Assembly: GCF_001632365.1 (NCBI RefSeq)
Contig: NW_024468592.1
Span: forward strand, 1 to 64,000
Source: Laetiporus sulphureus 93-53
Taxonomy: Eukaryota; Basidiomycota; Agaricomycetes; Polyporales; Laetiporaceae
Direction of reading: 5' to 3'
Length of the DNA: 64,000 bases
Shown here one piece after another: positions 44,297 to 56,610 of this stretch. The notes below the pieces were generated by a model. That model saw only the letters and a program-made list of their open reading frames with translations, made no database searches and was not told the DNA's origin. The first letter of the stretch is position 1, and each line of letters opens with the position of its first letter. The position numbers were made by a program, and so were the translations under genes.

Positions 44297-47104
44297 TTAT
44301 ACCGACAACTCCAAATCGCCATCCCGGAACATCTTCACCAGAACGTTGTTCACGTCGCCCTGAACGATCGCAGCATAGATTCGACTGACTACTGCATCGG
44401 TCCCTTCCTCGTCAAAGTCGATACCTCGGCGCATGCGAACACCGAGGTCCTGTCGGACCCAGCGATAGAGCTGCCTCGTTCCTACTCCGAGTAATTCCTC
44501 CGCCGAGCCATTGTCGAAAAAAGACGAGCGATTTGATATCCAAGCATCTGACAGGGAGGCGGCAAGTTGGACATGGAATGTATGGGCATCGAAATGGCGT
44601 TGCTCGAAAGCATTTGGTTCCTGTGTCAGGGTGCTGAGATAGGATGATACGTCGGCAACGAGCGGCTTGCACATCACATAGAACCGCTCTCCGCTGTCTA
44701 GTGTACCCGTCTCCCGGAAGCTCCCCTCCGCTTGCTGCCGCAACAACGTAGTCATTTCTTGCACTTTTAGCGGGGAGAGGGCGGGTTGAATTGTAGCGAG
44801 AAGACTTGTACGGATGTGGCCGTCCAATTTGTCGAAGAAGCACTTGTACATCGCTCGTAGGTCCACGGCTTGACAAAGCGACAAAAGGAGATTCGCCATT
44901 ATCTGCACAAGGAGAGCGGTCGGAGAACGAAGACATAGAAGCGCTGACAGGACACTCACCATCTGAGTTAACTGGACGGCAGTCATTGTGTACCGTGCCG
45001 ATATCAGAGCAAGTGAATTCACCGATTGATTATGCATTTCCGCAGGTTGAACGTGGTTGGACACGGTGCTCGATATGAAAGACAGCTCTGTGAACGCATT
45101 AGACAGATACGGTGATAATGCGCAATTTGGCACTGACCTGCTAGATAGGAAGCACACGCCATATCCATCGCCTTCTGGCCATAATCGATGCTCGGCTCGT
45201 TCGCGGCCACATCAGGAGCGAGCCCTCTGCTCATATGAGGCGAGCCGAGTTCCACCATTTGCGCGTAAGCAATTCTTCCTGTTGTCGGATTTCGAAGAAT
45301 TACAGCACGATCGAGATGGATTTACAGGCAACGCACCGACGTGTTGTAAAGCGATTCGAGTTTTCTCCATAGCGATTGTCAAGGAAGTTCCTTGGAAGTT
45401 TCCTCCACTGAAAGAGGTCGTGCGGCCGTTGCTTGCATCAAGAATGGGATTGTCCGTGGTTGAGTTGATCTCCGTGAGGATGGTTTGGTGGGAGCTAAGG
45501 AGCTCCTCAACCTGAGGTCCAATCCATTGGGGAGCTGTACGCAGGCTGTAGCGGTCTTGTCTTAGGCGGTCACCCGCCTTGCCTTCTACATGTTGCGTTA
45601 CCAGCCTACTCTGAGCGAGTGCACGGCGAATATTTGCGGCAACCTCAATTTGTCCTGGATGAGGTCTTGCGACATCATGAAGGAAAGGGTGGAAGCTCTC
45701 CAGAGCTCCTAGTAGAGCTTCTACGCACATCGCCGTAGTCGCCTGTGACAGCAAAAGAAGAAAATGTGCATCATGTATGGCCAACGCAGATACTGAACAC
45801 GATGGCGCGGTACCATTAACCACAGCTAATCCTTCCTTCGGAAGGAACTCTATGGCGGATATAGCATGACGTTCCAGAGCTACTGAAGAAGAAATGATGC
45901 GACGGTCCTTCCTAAACAAAGGATTCAGCTGGAGGATATATAGTGAGTGCAGTGTTTACCCTTCTCCATCCCAAACAGCGCAATCTCTGTCGCCTGTAAG
46001 AGCACTTGCAATATATGCTAAAGGACCAAGGTCTCCGCTGGCACTGATGCTTTGCCTGGTTGGAGGAAATATAGGTCAGCTACGTTTTTGCGACTGAGGT
46101 CAGAACGTTTGCCTGAGCGGAGGACATGGAATGACGTTTGCCGCAAGGAGCTTTTGAAGTGCATCAATGACAACCCATCTGCATCCAGAGTGACCGCGGA
46201 TCAAGGCGTTGATTCTGATCGCGATGGCACCTATGCATCGTGCGTCAATAATCGCCTATGAAGCGTAGCAACAGCGGTAACGTCCCGTAGGGCATCCATG
46301 AGCGGGATTTTCATGATAATTGTACAGTACGTGCTGCATGTCAAGCGCGAGTCATTGATTCTTACCTCGGACCCATGATTCTGGCATCAGCAAAGTTCCG
46401 TTCGTCAAAGATTCCATAAGCGTAGAGTCTTGCGATGCGCTTGCTGAGCCATATTCTTCGTTTCCGCTAGCTTCATGAGACTGCAGTGTTGCCCATCCTT
46501 TTCGAGGAGGTACGATGCCTGCCTGCAACCCTTTGACGAGGACTCGTTGGAGTTTGAGCGCGACCTCCGACGATCTGGCTCGGGTGTTTCTGAAACATTG
46601 CTACATCAGACTATGCTTCTTTACACTATACAGAATAATTGACGAACGCTGCATTTCGTTGAGATACATGACAAAGTTTGGCTCGTTCAGTATGTGTGGG
46701 ACTCAATAGTGGTCAAAGGATAATTCTCACCGCTGCCTCCGAACCCGGTAGTAACACCGTACATACTATCCTTTCCACTTTCTGCTGCGGTAATGTATGC
46801 TGTCACAAGCTGCGCAGATTGTTCGACAGCCTGCAATGCGTCATGCGACGTTGGAATATCTGGAGCGATACCGAAGCTATTCGAGTAACACAGGAATGAG
46901 GCGTATGGGCAGATCTATCAAAACGTTCGATCTTGCAAGACACGTAATCGAGACCTACCGAGCAACTGCCACAACGCCAGCAACAGTAAAGGATTCTCCA
47001 TCAGTGCAGGTACTGGCTGAACGACTCCGCAACGCTACAACTTCTGACCAGTGTTTCACCGCGAGATCGAGGTGCGAGCTCAGAGGCTGGCTGTTCTCAG
47101 TCAT
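44297..47104 (-). CDS. PAL: phenylalanine ammonia-lyase family enzyme
   Basis: Non-oxidatively deaminates an aromatic amino acid (expected: L-phenylalanine to trans-cinnamate) through an autocatalytic MIO cofactor. The ATG at 47104 begins [20 protein letters not shown], then [16 protein letters not shown]. Next come [12 protein letters not shown], a region ending LMPESWVR, and the MIO triad A-S-G in [20 protein letters not shown]. Then [92 protein letters not shown] and [20 protein letters not shown], all diagnostic. The C-terminal exons form the helical shielding domain, ending RDGDLELSV. Where most fungal PALs have His-Gln after GFGGSADTRT, this one reads [13 protein letters not shown], i.e. 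Gly-Leu. Multi-exon, about 700-750 residues. Confidence 0.92.
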
Positions 47105-48234
47105 GGCAGTAGCTTGAAATGTCAGGGTATGGAAGTGCCTTCTATCTTCTTGAGGAAGCTCTTGGTTTCGATGACCGACTATTGACGCGTGTACCCAAAT
47201 CCAGACACGACAAAGGTCAGGCGCGAAGACCTCAGTTGTTGAGCCGAATATCGGGCAACTGGTGACAATCTTCACGTTTGAAGAGCCGAACAGGTTCCAA
47301 GTGTTCAAGTTCCGATGCTAGCGGTGTCATGTCCATCATGTGAAGATTTTGAGGTGAGGTTGCGGCGCATGGATTTTATGCGAACATGATGCATGTGATG
47401 CATGAACGTTTGAACGTTCGCGCGCATGTGCAAAGTCTTCGAGAATGCCGTGTTTTGATCATCAGAACGGACGGGCTCCGAGTACGCCACCAGGCTGCAT
47501 GCGATCGGACTTGTCGGAGGTCCACGTTTTCAAATTCTTCAAAGGTGGAGGGAGGTGCGTACAACCGACTTCATAGTATGATGAACACTGAAACAGGGGT
47601 GTTTCGTAGGCGTCTTGATGTTTATCAGATGTCACGATGTACCAAGCGAGTGAGTATGCCGATCTTTGAACGGCTAACGCATCAGGAAATCTCAAATCGA
47701 CTTGTGGCTCGAAAACCTCCTTTTTGGCTCATTCTTGCTGGTATTGGCTTGTACAAGCGAACAAGGGCACGATAAGAAGCTCCCAGCTCAGAAACGGTTC
47801 AAAACAAGAAGGTCCTGAGACTTTCTCGAGCTTACTGTCTTTTTTGGTGACGGCAAGCGGATCAAAGTGTCCTAAGCTTTGAGTTCTCCTGATGCGAGCC
47901 GCTGCAAAACGACACAAGCAGAGAAACTGGCCCGAAATGCGAGCGATAAATCCATGACAGATTATCATTTACCGAGAAGCAGATGAGGGGCCCGGGCAGG
48001 GTTGCAAGGTGTCACAGATTATGATGAAGTGACTTACACGCAAGCACCTTCCCGGAAGAGGAGAAATGTCGTCCAGAAAACAGAATCATTCCGCGTTGTG
48101 CATCTGCATCGGTCGCCATCAACGCTTGTCCGTTGACACCCTGAATTAAGGTGTAGTTTGATGTATTGTTCCATTTGCCTGCCTATATCTTTGCGACTCG
48201 TACCGTCGAACGCAACTTTCTGCCCTACGCCACC
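47105..48234. other. divergent intergenic region, nothing recognised
   Basis: PAL promoter on one side and the DUF6534 gene promoter on the other. Short overlapping open frames only. Confidence 0.45.
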
Positions 48235-49767
48235 ATGGCTCCTATCGGTCTCACCGCTGGCGTTATTGAAATCGGTATACTGATATCGACTTTCCTGTAT
48301 GGCATTACAACTATGCAGGCATACATATATGCTCGCTCCTATGGAAGGGATCCATGGTGGCTGCAAACGCTGGTGCGTCCCAACGTATGGCACCAATATT
48401 CTTATCAACCAAAGACAATCATGCAGGTCGGATGTGTATGGTGAGTATCGGCGATTCATGCCTACCTGGCTAGTTTTCGGCATGCTGAAAATATATAGGC
48501 TGCTTGAGACTCTTCTCACCGTGCTTACCTGCATATATTTATATTCTCTGACTATAACCAACTTTGGCAAACTCGCGACCCTGCAAGACCTTCCTTGGAG
48601 TATGGATGTTTCCTTTGCGATCGGAGGACTGCTAAGTGCTATTGTACAGGTAAATACTACCTTTCCGCTGATGAGTCAGAGTTGTAGACTCATTTTAATC
48701 GACAAGTCGTTTTTCGCATGGAGAGTCTATATCATTTCTGGCCGCTTACTCACCAGCCTGGTTTCATGGTCTGCCAGTTTTTGCCGTGTGGTAATCACCG
48801 TCACTATCTGCGTCCTTGATGTGAAATCCAAGACCGTCGGACGCTACGAAAGCTTGTATCCATGGACGATCACTTTTTCTCTCGCACTTGCCATGTTCAT
48901 CGACGTCCTCAACACCTGCGCTCTCTGCTTTTGGTTGTGGAAGAAGCAGGATCATCGTCATTCGTATGCCATTGCGTCATAATGGATGTGTGATGCTGCA
49001 ACTGATGTGGCCGTTGATGATCATTCAGCTCAAGCGCAATGATTGACAAGATAATGACGTGGACTATCGGTAAGGCGAATGACAGAGCCTGATCAACGTA
49101 GCTGACCTTGGCGATTGCATAGAAACTGGACTTGTAACCAGGTTGGTACGGTGAACGTCATGCAGCACTGTTCTAACCTATGTCTCAGTATTTGCGAGAT
49201 CTTAATGTTAACTCTGGTAGGATATATTCTTGCAAATGAGACTTCCTTCCTGTGTGACTAACCATTACTTGTAGAATCTCACACGACCGGAGTGGGGTGA
49301 GCCTCAAGTGGTCGGTGATCACAAATTGTTTGCTAATTACACCAACCTGTCAGATATATGGATTGGAATCTTAATGTTTTACGCGAAACGTGAGTCTTCC
49401 CACATGCTGTTGCAGCGATCGCTTCGTCTGACTCTCATTAGTGTACTCAAACTCGCTGCTGCTGTCGTAAGCGCTATTGTCATAATGTTTAGATGGTTTC
49501 TAATGCGACATGCATCATCAAGGTTGAACGCGCGATCAACATTGCAGGCTGCCACCCGTGGAGTCATGTCCTTCTCGGCAATGGGAACGATGAGGTTTGC
49601 TGGATCTCCAATTAACATAGCAGTCTCACACGTGCAGGTGAGAGCCTTCAGTTGGAAACTTCTGCGTGAACTTGTGAATGATTCGCGTGTTTCAGGATAC
49701 AGATGACTCCGTGGAAATGAGATCGTTCGCTCAAGTGAAGTCGGACAATGCCGTCTCTGCCATATAG
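48235..49767 (+). CDS. DUF6534 domain-containing multi-pass membrane protein
   Basis: A seven-helix-type fungal membrane protein. The ATG at 48235 begins MAPIGLTAGVIEIGILISTF with the first helix. A 26-nt second exon (48415-48440, TIMQVGCVW) joins to LLETLLTVLTCIYLYSLTIT, then PWSMDVSFAIGGLLSAIVQ, FFAWRVYIISG, PWTITFSLALAMFIDVLNTC and CFWLWKKQ. The DUF6534 end domain is visible in NARSTLQAATRGVMSF and NIAVSHVQ, followed by an acidic tail EMRSFAQVKSDNAVSAI and TAG at 49765-49767. The family is abundant in Agaricomycetes and functionally unknown. Some middle exons (about 49000-49500) are only partly resolved, so a defect there cannot be excluded. Confidence 0.75.
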
Positions 49768-50400
49768 GAAGTCCATACCTTGATCATAATTGTAATCGGC
49801 GTGTATATATTTCCACATCTACAGCGGCGGGCGAACTTCTTCGACGACCATACATGACGCAATGACCACATTGGATCACGCAAGGAGGCCACGCTGACCG
49901 CCGTTTCGCCAGTGACTGTTGTATGCTATTTCCGTGGCTTCTGATGGCTCTTGCTGATGAGGACGACAACCCATCCCCTGTTATGGCAGTCACTATGGTA
50001 CGGATGATCATCGCACAAAGGAAATACTGGAGAGATGCGCTATTGCTATACGCATGGCTGGATACTTCCAAGACTTACACTTATGCTGCCCGCCTTCTCG
50101 TTTGCGCATTTTTATGAAATATGAATCTCGGAACATTTAAGGCTCAGCTTAGCTCACAAAACCGAGTGAGCAGTAGAGCATACCCTAAACTCGTGAATGA
50201 GTGTTGTGTTGGTTGAGGAGTAGTTCAAAGGAGAAGGTACGGCAGGCGTATCAGCGCGAAACGCTCCGCTGCGGGAACGCGCCCGGCACACTGCCGCCCA
50301 TTTCATTAGATCCGTTGCCATCAACATTCCGAGAGATTCACTCAACATTACATTGGCGACATGACTAGGAGCGTCCACAACCACGAAACCAACACTATTG
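49768..50400. other. intergenic, includes the 3' flank shared with the relic near OPI3
   Basis: Downstream region of the first glycosidase gene. Bases 50336-50400 (continuing into the gene to 50412) are the ones duplicated near 33263-33339. Nothing else recognised. Confidence 0.55.
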
Positions 50401-52816
50401 TCAACTTCGTACATACACGATATGGTCTCCGCCGTCCAGCTCGATCAACCCAGAACCGCCGCCATTAACCTCGCTTCGGTCCACTATGACCGTACCGTTT
50501 ATCGACAGCTTCACAACACCACTTGTGCCTTGCGGGGTGGAGATCGACAGCTCGAAGCCATCTGCACTGGAAGACCAATTCACTCCGAACCAACCAAGCG
50601 GCGTCTCGAACCCGCCCTCCGCAGACGGAAGACCAGAGATGTGAGGCGCGACGGACCATGTCTGTCCCTTCGGCGACGTAACAGTGAGGCCCAGGACGTA
50701 ATATGTTAACGCTGATGTTGGCCCGGTGCTCCAGCCGTGCGAGTGGCTGACGTAGGACGCATCGTAGTTGTAGCCGTCGTAGGAGCGGTAGCTAAGGGAC
50801 CGTTTGGTAAGGTGCAGCCAGAGAAGCTATCAACGCGACACTCACTATAGAGACCCATTCGAGGTGTAGCCCTCCAGCATTGTCGATTGGACGCTCAGTG
50901 GTGTATACAACATGTATCCCCATTCACGATGTAGCAGGTCCATAGCACGACTATCGTTCCCGGCGACGAAGTGTGCTTGCAGCTACATCATGTTCAAGAT
51001 GCATATTTCAGACATGGAAGATGAAGTGCTCACTTCGAATCCACCGATGAAAGGTGCAATCGTATCTGGCAACTCAGGCGCCACGGACCCAAAGTCGCTC
51101 CAATACCGAGCAAGTCCTTCACTGATACGCGAAGCCTGTTCCGAACATTCAGTCAGGTTGAAAAGTATAGCGAGGGAGTTGGCGTCCTGCGGGAAGAGCG
51201 ATGACGTAAGGTTGTCCTTGTACATGCCCTCGCTATCCGACCAAAAGGCGCCTTTGAAGGTCGTTTTCAAAGCAGAGGCGTTCGCCGACCAAGCTGCAGA
51301 GAGCTCGCTATCACCCAAGTAATTGGCCAATTCAGCACTATTCGTGAGGACCTGATCGAATGTGTATATCAGCACGTTTACAGCCGTACAGAGACTTACA
51401 TACCTTGTAAAATATAGCATTCGCCTCAGAGTTGTATCCGCCCTGCCAAAGCCTGCCCCAGTCCCGCGTTCCGGTGACGTTAAGCAGGCCCGTGCTGTCA
51501 ACCACCAAGCTCTCCAAATACGACACCGCCTTTGTGTAGTTCACCCAAATGCCCTCCAGCCATTCGATGTCCCCTGAGTACAGATGGTAATTGTACGTCC
51601 CGATCAGGGTCCAGCCGTGGTAAGTGTCGCTGCCCGTCTGGCTCAGAGGCGGGCCAGACTCGGGCAGCTCGCCGGTGTCCGGGTTGATCTGGGAGAACAT
51701 AGTTGAGAGCGCGTTGCGGGTCGGGATGAGGTCGTTCGTCGATACGAATTGGGTCGGCACGGCGATACCCATGTCACCTAGGATCAATCATTAAGCGCAG
51801 ATACCCTCGCATATGAGCAGTTCAGGAAAGCACCTGGCCAGACGGCACTATCTTCGCTGTCAGATCAATAGTATGAATCCCAGTGCTTCGATCCTTACCG
51901 ATCACGCTTCGCGCCGTCAACGATGATCGGTCCCGCGATACCAAGTGTCGCGTTATTCAGCCAGCCTAACTCAGCCATCAGCTCAGCAATATCCGGTACA
52001 AGACAGTGTTCACGAACCAGGGGAAGAGACGAAAGGCACCATTCTGCCTGTGTTCAACGGGACAGTGTCTGTTTGTACCGTATATGCGCCAGAATACCAT
52101 ATCTAGCGGAGTTGTCAGCCGGGGTCATGCAATGCAAAGCACGTTGGTTCCGACCTTCGTCAAGAAGTCCTCATCAAAGTAGGTTGGGTCGGATGCATAG
52201 AAATAACCGCTGTAGTTTCTCATGTTCTCGTAATGAGGCATAAAGGAGATCGCACAAGAGACGTTTGCGATCGTGATATTGATAGTAGACGTAGATGCGA
52301 CGGTCAAATAACGGAAGCCGCCTCTCAGTCGTTCGGGTGGCTGCGTCCACAGCCCAGTTTCAAGTGGCGGAGAGACGAGCAGGACGCCGTCGTAAGACAT
52401 GTTAGCAGAAGGGTACGAAGAGTCGTCGGAGGTGTACGGGCTGATGAACATCGGAGATTCCGTGAAGGCCAAAGAGATAGACGAGTCAGAGTTGACTTCG
52501 TCGAGGTTCATCGAAATGAGTCCTCCAACCTAGCAAAAATTAGTTGTAAAGAGTATTGACAAGCAGCCGCAGGCGGGAGTGCTCTCACCTCGAGCCCGAA
52601 GTCGAGAGTTATGTACGAGCCATTACTGGACAGCGTTGCACTACCGTCCGAGACGAGGCCATCCGCGTTCACCACATCGCCACTGGAACTGTGTATGGCA
52701 CGAGGGTAGACAGTCCTAGACTCCGGGGCGAGGTTGAACGCATCCCAAGGACCGCTCGGGGCTGCACTTACGGCGGAGGCCACGAGCAGCGACAGGAGCA
52801 ACAGGGGCGAAGACAT
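50401..52816 (-). CDS. secreted six-hairpin glycosidase, alpha-L-rhamnosidase-like (copy 1)
   Basis: Start ATG 52816 with a signal peptide (MSSPLLLLSLLVASAVSA, then APSGPWDAFN), so the product is secreted. N-terminal beta domains follow (YITLDFGLEVGGLISMNLDE, LRGGFRYLTVAST). The catalytic (alpha/alpha)6 region has IWYSGAYTVQTDTV, PIIVDGAKRD, GDMGIAVPTQFVST, HGWTLIGTYNYHLYSGDIEW, TRDWGRLWQGGYNSEANAIF and PELPDTIAPFIGGFE. The C-terminal beta domain has SHSHGWSTGPTSALTYYVLG and LGWFGVNWSSSADGF, ending HIVYVRS. About 650 residues in about nine exons, all frames kept. The layout matches fungal GH78 alpha-L-rhamnosidase-type enzymes acting on plant pectin or glycosides. Substrate is not proven. First of three same-strand tandem copies. 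Confidence 0.85.
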
Positions 52817-53672
52817 CGTGCACCAACGGTCTCATCGTCTCCCATCGTGCATCACGTATATGTGTGCGAAACAGAAACGTACGGGATGGTGGCAGCGAGG
52901 AAAAGGACATCACGAGACTGTCTCCGGGCGGCCCGCAGCCCACCGAAGAATGCTCAGCAGCGAAGCACTGTCAGGTCAGCAGTCTGGAATGCAGCATGGT
53001 ACGGTGTTCTATGCAGACTACACCGGCTGCGATGATGCACAGATGTGTGAATAGGCTGAAAATTCATGCACGGCACTCACATCATACGGTCACCCTATGA
53101 TTGGCATTGCATCCCAAGAACATCTTGCTGACAGGTGGACGATGAACGTATGTGATAGCAGTCAAACGCTGAGCACAGCAGTGGGCAAAAGAGCCATCGG
53201 GGCATGCTGCTAGCATGATGGACACTGTCCGGGCCAAATTGTTGTTGGTCAGTCACTCCAGTGTCTGCGATCCTGACTGCATCGAACGAGCCTGCGAGTG
53301 AAAGTACGCATAGTATGCTGTTCAAATTGTACTTTTATTCCTTAACTCGTTTTGGACCTAACGCGCGCACTTTGAACAGCATACGCATAGAACCATCAGG
53401 AGAGGATATCTACGTATAGTACCATTACGAAACACGAACTACGTTGTCTCGCCTAAACGCGGTCACGTGCCGGTGTGGCGACGCGACCTGACGCGACACG
53501 CTCTCAGCGCGCCCACTCCGCCGACGACACCGCCGACGATAGCACCAATGGGGCTACTCCGAGTCAGGGTTTCTCAGCCTTTGACTCGTTCACTACCGGC
53601 TGCAACGTTGTGCTGTTGTTACCTACACAAATACATTGTGTGAATGTTTCGATACATACACAATCGCTCCCA
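52817..53672. other. intergenic between glycosidase copies 1 and 2
   Basis: 856 bases. The minus strand has a TATA-like element (catatacg) about 40 bases before the copy 1 ATG. A foldback sequence sits at 53305-53390. Confidence 0.5.
53305..53390. repeat. 66-bp foldback with 11-bp inverted repeats and flanking direct repeats
   Basis: Inverted arms tgctgttcaaa (53316-53326) and tttgaacagca (53371-53381) are perfect. A TA borders each arm, and the 9-mer tacgcatag occurs at 53305-53313 and 53382-53390. This is the layout of a minute TA-flanked MITE (Tc1/mariner-like), but a chance hairpin or a terminator for copy 2 is possible. Confidence 0.45.
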
Positions 53673-56094
53673 TCAGTTCTGTATGCGGATAGTGTGGTTT
53701 CCGCCGTCTAGCTCAATCGAGAGAGAGCCATTGCCGTCAATTGCACTACCATCCACCGTGACCGTACCATTCATTGGCAGCTCCACAATACCACTCGTTC
53801 CCTTTGGAGTTGAAATCGAGATGTTGAAGGCGGCCGTGCTCGAGGACCACTGAACTCCGTACCACCCAAGCGCCGTCTCGAATCCGCCCTCTGCAGATGA
53901 GAGGTCAGAAGTGTGCGGGGCAACCGACCATGTCTGTCCATTTGGCGATGTCACCGTGAGACCAAGAACATAGTACGTCAGCGCCGACGTTGCCCCGGTG
54001 CTCCAGCCGTGGGAATGGCTGATGTATGATGCGTCGTAATCGTATCCGTCATACGAACGGTAGCTGTGCGGACACGGTGAGATCGAAAGCTACTCCATTG
54101 TCAACGACGAATCCGCTTACTAAAGAGACCCATTTGCGGTGTATCCTTCCAGCATCGTCGACTGAACGCTCAATGGCGTGTACAGCATATACCCCCATTC
54201 GCGATGAAGGAAATCCATAGCACGCCTATCTTGGCCGGCAACGAAATGTGCTTGGAGCTGTTTACACATTCAAAATCAGATCTCACACAGACAAAAAAAA
54301 GCAATTGCCAACCTCGAATCCTCCGATAAAAGGAGCAACGGTATCAGGGAGTTCGGGCGATACCGAGCCAATCTCGTTCCAATATCTCGTGAGGCCTTCA
54401 CTAACAGCTGCAGCCTGTTCGATCGATTCTGTCAGGTTGAAGAGAACAGCAAGAGAATTTCCGTCCTGAGGAAAGAGGGACGAAGTCAAATTGTCCTTGT
54501 ACATGCCCTCGCTGTCCACCCAGAAAGCGTTGTTGAATGTCGCTTTCAAGGCAGAAGCGTTCGTCAACCATGCCTCAGACAGATCGCTGTCACCTAGATA
54601 GCTGGATAGCTCAGCGCTGTTTGTCAGGACCTTAAAAATGACGAATAAGAGCGTGTCTGATGAATCCGTATTGCATCACGTACCTTGTAGTAGATCGCGT
54701 TGGCCTCGGAGTTATGCCCACCCTGCCAAAGCCGGCCCCAGTCGAGGGGCCAGCTTACATCCAACAATCCCGTATCATCGACCAGGCCTTCCAAATAATG
54801 CACCGCCTTCGTATAGTTAGTCCAGATCTCCTCCAACCATTCCGTGTCCCCAGAGTACAGATGGTAGTTGTAAGCTCCGATTAGGCTCCACGCATGGTAC
54901 GTGTCGCTGTTCCCGAGGTCAAGCACAGGGCCTGAATATGGCAACTGGCCGGTCTCCGGGTTCTGTAAGGAGAACAAGGTCGAGAGTGCGTTGCTTGTCG
55001 AAATGAGGTCGTTCGTCGACACAAACTGCGTTGGCACGGCAATGCCCAGATCACCTTGTGTACAAGTCAGTTTCAGTGTGTGATCAAGATTCAAGTCTTT
55101 CACCTGGCCAAACGGTCCTGTCCTAAAGTCAGCTAGTGTTCAGACACATCTAGCAATAAGTAACTGCTTGCCGGTCACGTTTTGCGCCATCGACAACGAT
55201 GGGCCCTGCAACTCCGATTGTTGCGTTGTTCAACCAACCTGGAGCTCTGCGTCAACATATGTTTGACTGACAGGTAATTGAATAACTGACCAGGAGAAGA
55301 GACGTAAGGCTCCCTTCCTGAATTCACAGCGATTGTATCCGTCTGTACCGTATATGCACCGGAATACCAGATCTAGTCGCAAGTCAGTCAATCTTGGAAG
55401 TATGCAAAAAGTAGCTAAGTAAAACCTTAGTCAAAAAGTCTTCATCGGAATAGGCAAGATCCGATGCATAGAAGTACCCGCTGTAGTTGCGCAGGTTCTC
55501 AAAATGAGGCATAAACGAGATGCCGCAAGAGACATTCGAAATCGTGACGTTGCTGCTCGAAGTAGACGTGACAGTCAGATAGCGGAATCCGCCTCTCAGA
55601 CGTGCAGATGGCTGCGTCCAAAAGCCAGTCTCGAGTGGAGCAGATACAAGCAGGGCACCGTCATAAGACATGTTCGCAGAAGCAACAACAGAATCATCGG
55701 ACTCGAGTGGGCGGATGAATAGTGGGGACTCCGTGAATGCCAGGGCAATAGATGAGCCAAAGGCGATATCGTCGAAAGTCATGGAGATCAGTCCCCCAAC
55801 CTAATAATGTTAACGGCGCCGAGCATGATGTCAGACATGAATCGAGATACTCTCACCTCGAGACCAAAATCGAGGGTTACATACGCTCCAATCCCTGCGA
55901 AGGTGGCGCTGCCTTTTGCTACAAGGCCGTCAGCACCAACGACGTCACCGCCATACTCGTGTACGGCCTGAGGGTAGACGGCCCTGGACTCTGGAGCGAG
56001 GTTGAAAGCATCCCAAGGTCCACTTGGAGCGGCACCATGGACAGCGGCCACCAGAAGAGGCGCAAAAAGCAAGGACCAAAGCATCTTGCGTCGA
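53673..56094 (-). CDS. secreted six-hairpin glycosidase, alpha-L-rhamnosidase-like (copy 2)
   Basis: Start ATG 56094, signal peptide MLWSLLFAPLLVAAVHG then AAPSGPWDAFN. It has the same domain order as copy 1. Recognisable blocks: AYVTLDFGLE, FGSSIALAFTESPLFIRP, LRGGFRYLTVTSTSSSN, IWYSGAYTVQTDTI, GPIVVDGAKR, GDLGIAVPTQFVSTNDLIS, YHAWSLIGAYNYHLYSGDTE, PLDWGRLWQGGHNSEANAIY, SPELPDTVAPFIGGFE, HSHGWSTGATSALTYYVLGL and the end ELDGGNHTIRIQN, stop at 53673. It differs from its neighbours at WPLDWGRLWQGG, where copies 1 and 3 have T-G/R-DWGRLWQGG, a change next to a probable active-site block. All exon joins keep frame, so it is likely functional. Local duplication followed by divergence is the simplest origin. 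Confidence 0.85.
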
Positions 56095-56610
56095 AGCTCA
56101 GTCGCATCCGCCACGTCGTGCATGCATATATACAATTAGATAACACATGGAGAGGTAAGAGAAGGATGGTGCCATCAATGGAACAGACCCCGTTCGGCCC
56201 GTTTCCGACAGAACATGGTCAAGTTTATACAGTAGTCGAGGCCGGTGCGGTCAGCAGTTCGCCAAAGAATGATGGTAAGGGCTTCCGTAAAGATCACGCT
56301 ACCATCGCACTGGTGCATCTTAGTACTGCGAATCAGAAGTTGTGGAACTTACATCGTATATGCATGGGTCAGAGGACCTATCCTATACTTTAAACATTTT
56401 GCCAGAATCTACACGCGGCATACGAGCCCGTTCGTGGCAGCGATCAACGCATACTCGAGAGAGCTAGATCGCTTACGACCGACTTGTTGACTAAACTCCG
56501 GATGAGATTCCACATGAAGCACTTCTCGCCGTTTCTCGGGCACCGTGACTTGGGATTTCGCTGCATCGAACTACTCCGAAATAGCGATATACTTGAGCAT
56601 ACCGAAAAGA
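56095..56610. other. intergenic between glycosidase copies 2 and 3
   Basis: 516 bases with the copy 2 promoter. No gene recognised. Confidence 0.5.
56125..56132 (-). promoter_or_regulatory. TATA box of glycosidase copy 2
   Basis: Minus-strand TATATATG-like element 31-38 bases upstream of the ATG at 56094. The other two copies have TATA-like elements at similar distances, suggesting the duplicated unit included the core promoter. Confidence 0.4.

Noticed and set aside
48034..48570. A 178-codon minus-strand frame opposite the DUF6534 gene
   Set aside because: Antisense shadow of a supported multi-exon membrane-protein gene; no recognisable domain.
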